Shown here in pieces: positions 15,338 to 17,723 of a DNA stretch of 17,723 nt. The first letter of the stretch is position 1; each line of letters begins with the position of its first letter. The position numbers were made by a program, and so were the translations under genes. The stretch is from Candidatus Magasanikiibacteriota bacterium (GTDB lineage: Bacteria > Patescibacteriota > Patescibacteriia > Magasanikbacterales > 2-02-FULL-50-9b): the NCBI GenBank assembly GCA_026396555.1, contig JAPLWO010000069.1, positions 1 through 17,723 on the forward strand, in the 5' to 3' direction. The notes under the pieces are model-generated. The model made no database searches and was not told the DNA's origin. It worked only from the letters and a program-made list of their open reading frames with translations.

Positions 15338-15727
15338 TTAGCGGCTCTGCTTAATTGCGTATTTACCACTTCCTGACGCAAGAAACGCGAGACTTACAAA
15401 AAATAATGATAACGCTGAAGTAAGTGTGTGTGGATCATGACGCACAACATACGCTGCGACGATCATGGTGATCGCGGTAAAAATGGAAGCGACGCGTGTT
15501 CCAAATCCAATGACCATCGCGATGCCTCCCAAAAATTCTGCAGCAATTGCGCAATAGGTCCAAAATGCGTTGAATCCCATTTTTGAGAATCCCGCCAATG
15601 TCGCATCTAAAGAAATAATTTTCTCCCAGCCGGCATAAATAAAAAGTGCACCAATACCGACACGGAGTATAAGGAGGGCCAAGTCGGTATCGCAGCGCTT
15701 GCATTTCTTAAACCAATTACAAAACAT
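15338..15727 (-). CDS. DoxX family membrane protein
   Basis: A 129-aa protein with four predicted TM segments and the DoxX pattern: LALLILRVGIGALFIYAGWEK in TM1, AEFLGGIAMVIGFGTRVAS in the middle, and a final hydrophobic helix. DoxX relatives are membrane subunits linked to redox or thiosulfate metabolism, but most bacterial members have no proven role. The start at 15727 is chosen because TM1 then sits near the N-terminus and it follows a good promoter. The frame is open upstream to 15874, but that would cross the divergent gene's promoter and start. The N-terminus has a CKRC pair that could bind metal or form a disulfide. There is no Shine-Dalgarno. It ends in TAA immediately next to the convergent TGA of the synthetase-like gene, with no space for a separate terminator. 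Confidence 0.88.
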   Translation of the reverse strand: MFCNWFKKCKRCDTDLALLILRVGIGALFIYAGWEKIISLDATLAGFSKMGFNAFWTYCAIAAEFLGGIAMVIGFGTRVASIFTAITMIVAAYVVRHDPHTLTSALSLFFVSLAFLASGSGKYAIKQSR

Positions 15728-15752
15728 AAAAAAAGAAATTAATAATGTCCCA

Positions 15753-15780
15753 AGTATAACACCGCCCGTGAATTCGACAA
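15753..15780 (-). promoter_or_regulatory. Predicted promoter of the DoxX gene
   Basis: On the minus strand TTGTCG (15775-15780) and TATACT (15753-15758) are 16 bp apart. The predicted start near 15746 gives a leader of about 19 nt. Its -35 overlaps almost exactly the -35 of the divergent flavoprotein gene. Confidence 0.68.
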
Positions 15781-15802
15781 TGCTGGCCGTCTGCGCTATT
15801 CT
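15774..15802 (+). promoter_or_regulatory. Predicted promoter of the flavoprotein gene, leaderless
   Basis: TCGACA (15774-15779) and TATTCT (15797-15802) are 17 bp apart. The ATG at 15809 is only six nucleotides past the -10, exactly where transcription should begin, so the mRNA is predicted to be leaderless. No Shine-Dalgarno is seen, which agrees. Confidence 0.65.
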
Positions 15803-15808
15803 GGCTGT

Positions 15809-17044
15809 ATGAAAATTGCAATTATTGGAGGCGGCGCTGCAGGCCTCATGACCGCGGCAACAATTACAGAACAAAATACCGGTGCTGAGATTTTTTTAAT
15901 TGAGCAAAACACAATCCTCGGTAAAAAGGTTTTGATTTCTGGTGGCGGTCGTTGTAATGTTACGACCGGAATTAGAAATATTCGTTTTTTATTTACGCGC
16001 TATCCACGCGGTTCAAAATTTTTATCATCAGCGCTTTACGGATTTCCGCCAGAAGCAGTTTACGGATGGTTTGAATCACACGGTGTCCCACTTAAAATCG
16101 AAGAGGATTTACGTGTCTTCCCTGTTTCGAATAATGGACAGGACATTGTGGGCGCATTTGAAAAACTTTTTTCTCGATCGCGCGTAAAAATATTGCTTTC
16201 ACATTCAGCGAAAAGCATTAGTTACACCGATGGCGCGTTTACTATTGAATTTAGAAACTCACCGACGATTGTTGTCGACAAAGTTATCATTACCACGGGC
16301 GGACAAACATTTCGACAAACTGGATCAACGGGCGATGGATATACATTTGCAGAAACTCTCGGACACACGATTACACCGCTCGCTGCAAGTTTGAGCTCAT
16401 TTATTTCACGCGATGAGTGGTTAAAAAGTTTGGCGGGCGTTTCTTTTGAAGCCGTTGGATTACGAACTGATCGCATACAATTTCCAACTCCGGTTGAAGG
16501 CGCGATGTTGATTACACATTCTGGTATTACAGGTCCAGCGGTTTTTGCATTCTCAGCCCTCGCAGCATACGAAATCGCGACACCGAAAGAACCGCTCACC
16601 ATTTTTATTAATTTATTTCCTGGAGTTACTTCAGAAAATTTCTTACTACAAGTAAAATCGGCGTGTGCAGGAAATGCAAAACGCACAATCGAAAATGCAA
16701 TCGCAACACTTGTTCCAAAATCAGTTGCAAAAATGTTATGTGCAATGGCAAAAATCGAAGGCGAACGTCACGCAGCTGAAGTTTCAAAAAAAGAATTGGA
16801 GGAACTTGGGGTATTAATGCAAAATCTTCCCGTCCGTGCGATCGGACGTGGTGCCGGCGATGAATTTGTAACCGCCGGAGGTGTGAATTTGTCTGAAGTT
16901 AATCCGAGTACCATGGAATCGCGCATCACGCGTGGATTATTTTTCGCGGGTGAAATTTTAGATATTGATGGATTTACCGGAGGTTTTAATTTACAAGCTT
17001 CATGGGCAACAGGTCGTCTTGCAGGACTTTCAGCTGCAAAATAA
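15809..17044 (+). CDS. BaiN/HI0933 family FAD-dependent oxidoreductase
   Basis: A 411-aa flavoprotein of the HI0933/YhiN/BaiN family. The N-terminus MKIAIIGGGAAGL (G7, G9, G12) is the dinucleotide-binding Rossmann motif, IEQN at 31-34 ends its second strand, and GKKVLISGGGRCNVT (38-52) is the family signature. The internal ITTGGQTFRQTGSTGDGY and the C-terminal second FAD motif (GLFFAGEILDIDGFTGGFNL) are intact. Length is normal. Members are cytoplasmic and bind FAD; most have no defined substrate, though some reduce bile-acid intermediates. That activity should not be assumed here. The start at 15809 is fixed by the Rossmann motif and the promoter. It stops at TAA 15 nt before a hairpin shared with the convergent small unit. 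It is a monocistronic gene divergent from DoxX. Confidence 0.94.
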   Translation: MKIAIIGGGAAGLMTAATITEQNTGAEIFLIEQNTILGKKVLISGGGRCNVTTGIRNIRFLFTRYPRGSKFLSSALYGFPPEAVYGWFESHGVPLKIEEDLRVFPVSNNGQDIVGAFEKLFSRSRVKILLSHSAKSISYTDGAFTIEFRNSPTIVVDKVIITTGGQTFRQTGSTGDGYTFAETLGHTITPLAASLSSFISRDEWLKSLAGVSFEAVGLRTDRIQFPTPVEGAMLITHSGITGPAVFAFSALAAYEIATPKEPLTIFINLFPGVTSENFLLQVKSACAGNAKRTIENAIATLVPKSVAKMLCAMAKIEGERHAAEVSKKELEELGVLMQNLPVRAIGRGAGDEFVTAGGVNLSEVNPSTMESRITRGLFFAGEILDIDGFTGGFNLQASWATGRLAGLSAAK

Positions 17045-17050
17045 TTCGAC

Positions 17051-17075
17051 AAAACAAAAGGGCCCTTTCGGGCCC
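17051..17075 (-). terminator. GNRA-capped intrinsic terminator, shared by convergent units
   Basis: A perfect 6-bp GGGCCC stem (arms 17060-17065 and 17070-17075) is closed on the minus strand by a GAAA tetraloop and followed by TTTTGTTTTGT. This is a strong terminator for the minus-strand small unit. On the plus strand the trailing sequence is GTTTG, so it is weaker for the flavoprotein gene. Confidence 0.88.
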
Positions 17076-17079
17076 GTTT

Positions 17080-17197
17080 GACGCTGCAATTACGCTGCTA
17101 CTTCGTCTGCTGCTGGTGTTGCTGTAGGTTCCTCTGTAGGAGCTGCTACGATTTCTTCTTCGTTCATAGTGAGCGCGTTAATGAATGAGACAGCGTC
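17080..17197. repeat. 8-bp inverted repeat flanking the 25-codon ORF
   Basis: GACGCTGC (17080-17087) and ACAGCGTC (17190-17197) are complementary over eight positions in the minus-strand transcript (seven Watson-Crick pairs and one G-U). The left copy starts just past the small ORF stop, and the right copy lies in its leader. Pairing would close the transcript into a loop containing the whole ORF. It could be coincidence. Confidence 0.45.
17090..17167 (-). CDS. Small 25-aa acidic Ala/Pro-rich ORF in its own strong transcription unit
   Basis: ATG 17167 to TAA 17090-17092 encodes 25 residues, beginning MNEEEIVAAP and ending ADEVAA; five Glu in all, one Asp, three Pro, and no Lys or Arg. It is not recognised as any family and has no membrane segment or Cys. 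Around it are a consensus promoter (-35 perfect, spacer 17) about 50 nt upstream and a GAAA-capped terminator starting 15 nt downstream, giving a predicted transcript of about 160 nt. No Shine-Dalgarno precedes the ATG. The unit is thus well supported as a transcript, but translation is uncertain. It may be a small acidic protein, or a small RNA with a chance frame. The GC-rich codons resemble neighbouring genes, mildly favouring coding. Confidence 0.55.
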   Translation of the reverse strand: MNEEEIVAAPTEEPTATPAADEVAA

Positions 17198-17217
17198 TAA
17201 AAATATCCGCTGGCCGG

Positions 17218-17246
17218 ACTATAGCTTAAAAAATCGTATCTGTCAA
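17218..17246 (-). promoter_or_regulatory. Consensus sigma-70-type promoter of the small transcription unit
   Basis: On the minus strand TTGACA (17241-17246) and TATAGT (17218-17223) are separated by 17 bp: six of six and five of six consensus bases at ideal spacing, the best promoter in the window. The predicted start near 17211 leaves a leader of about 43 nt, the longest here. Confidence 0.85.
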
Positions 17247-17264
17247 GCTTTTTATCGCATGGCC

Positions 17265-17293
17265 TGTACCTTTCGGGCAGTTACCTGTAGAAT
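17265..17293 (+). promoter_or_regulatory. Possible promoter of engB
   Basis: TAGAAT (17288-17293) is a good -10; TGTACC 17 bp upstream is a weak -35. The ATG at 17303 is nine nucleotides past the -10, so the leader would be only a few bases. Confidence 0.4.
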
Positions 17294-17302
17294 ACCCATA
17301 CT

Positions 17303-17723
17303 ATGAGTATTCGAACCGCAACCTTTGTTAAAGGCGTCCGCGATAACGACCCAATTTTAAAAGATGGCGTACCACAATACGCGTTCATCGGTCGTTCGAA
17401 TTCCGGAAAATCGAGCATCATCAATTCCCTCACCAACCAAAAAGGTCTCGCAAAAACGAGCTCGTTTCCCGGTCGTACACAGGAATTAAATTTTTTTCTC
17501 ATCAACAAAAAGTTTTACCTCGTTGATCTTCCAGGATACGGCTATGCGCAACTATCACACGAGGCACGCGCGAAACTCGAAAATTTAATTCGCTGGTATT
17601 TTTTTGAACAACCTAACGAACAGAAAAAAGTTGTTTTAATTATTGACGCAGCGCTTGGACCAACGCCGAGCGACATGGAAATGTTGCACGCGCTGATGGC
17701 GCACGATAAAAATATTATCATCG
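17303..17723 (+). CDS. engB: Ribosome biogenesis GTPase EngB (YsxC/YihA), 5' part, cut by window end
   Basis: The first 140 codons of a TrmE-Era-EngA-EngB class GTPase that assists assembly of the large ribosomal subunit. G1 P-loop GRSNSGKS is at 30-37, followed by SIINSLTNQKGLAKTS. The G2 Thr is in FPGRTQELNFF (T59). G3 is DLPGYGYA (75-82), the form diagnostic of EngB. The G4 motif lies beyond the window. Start ATG 17303 gives the standard short N-terminus, with 29 residues before the P-loop. No Shine-Dalgarno is seen and the leader appears very short. It is divergent from the small transcription unit across 135 bp. Nothing unusual appears in the visible part. Confidence 0.95.
   Translation, partial: MSIRTATFVKGVRDNDPILKDGVPQYAFIGRSNSGKSSIINSLTNQKGLAKTSSFPGRTQELNFFLINKKFYLVDLPGYGYAQLSHEARAKLENLIRWYFFEQPNEQKKVVLIIDAALGPTPSDMEMLHALMAHDKNIII

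Noticed and set aside
15728..15874. DoxX start at 15874
   Set aside because: The extension crosses the promoter and start of the divergent flavoprotein gene and adds a Cys-rich segment foreign to DoxX.
17047..17211. tmRNA-like gene because the small frame ends in VAA
   Set aside because: The transcript is far too short, and no tRNA-like acceptor or T-arm sequence is present.
1..17723. CRISPR array, IS element, prophage or attachment site
   Set aside because: No regularly spaced direct repeats, transposase, integrase or phage genes were seen. The tRNA-Asn has no visible duplicated 3' end in the window.

Overview
The window looks like a chromosomal segment of a Patescibacteria/CPR bacterium. 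This is inferred from several things: short intergenic gaps, few Shine-Dalgarno sites, short or absent 5' leaders, a class II aminoacyl-tRNA-synthetase-like single-domain protein, a MacA/MacB-type exporter paired with a DUF5666-like protein, and a very large protein of unknown role ending in a transglutaminase-like domain. No phage, IS, CRISPR or plasmid signature is visible. The sequence alone does not fix the lineage.

Layout. Positions 1-9301 are almost entirely minus strand, read right to left: a 1304-aa transglutaminase-like protein, a 147-aa unknown protein, a SulP anion transporter with a STAS domain, isoleucyl-tRNA synthetase (ileS), and tRNA-Asn(GTT) with terminators. Promoter-like boxes lie upstream of the giant gene, sulP and ileS, but no good terminator separates them, so read-through is likely. 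Positions 9302-10100 hold one plus-strand gene for a small secreted or lipoprotein-like protein with MopE-type Asp/Cys-rich motifs. It ends at a strong bidirectional terminator shared with the next block. Positions 10112-14456 are a minus-strand four-gene operon: membrane fusion protein, ABC ATPase, MacB/FtsX permease, DUF5666-like anchored protein. Positions 14571-17723 hold a disrupted class II synthetase-like gene, a DoxX protein, a BaiN/HI0933-type flavoprotein, a tiny strongly promoted 25-codon unit, and the 5' part of engB.

Two genes are broken as written. ileS has a single in-frame TGA exactly where the family has a conserved glycine in the editing domain. The class II synthetase-like gene has lost the segment around motif 1 and changes frame there. 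UGA appears to be a normal stop elsewhere (the ABC ATPase ends in an ATGA overlap), so genome-wide UGA=Gly recoding is not favoured. Error, strain-level mutation or local readthrough must be separated.

The items most worth following are the ileS TGA and the swapped GxHH signature of that enzyme, the giant propeller-plus-transglutaminase protein with its 147-aa neighbour, the compact transcription unit at 17047-17246 (perfect -35, near-perfect -10, 25-codon ORF, GNRA-capped terminator, ORF-flanking inverted repeat), and two divergent promoter pairs or regions built around one shared -35 palindrome.
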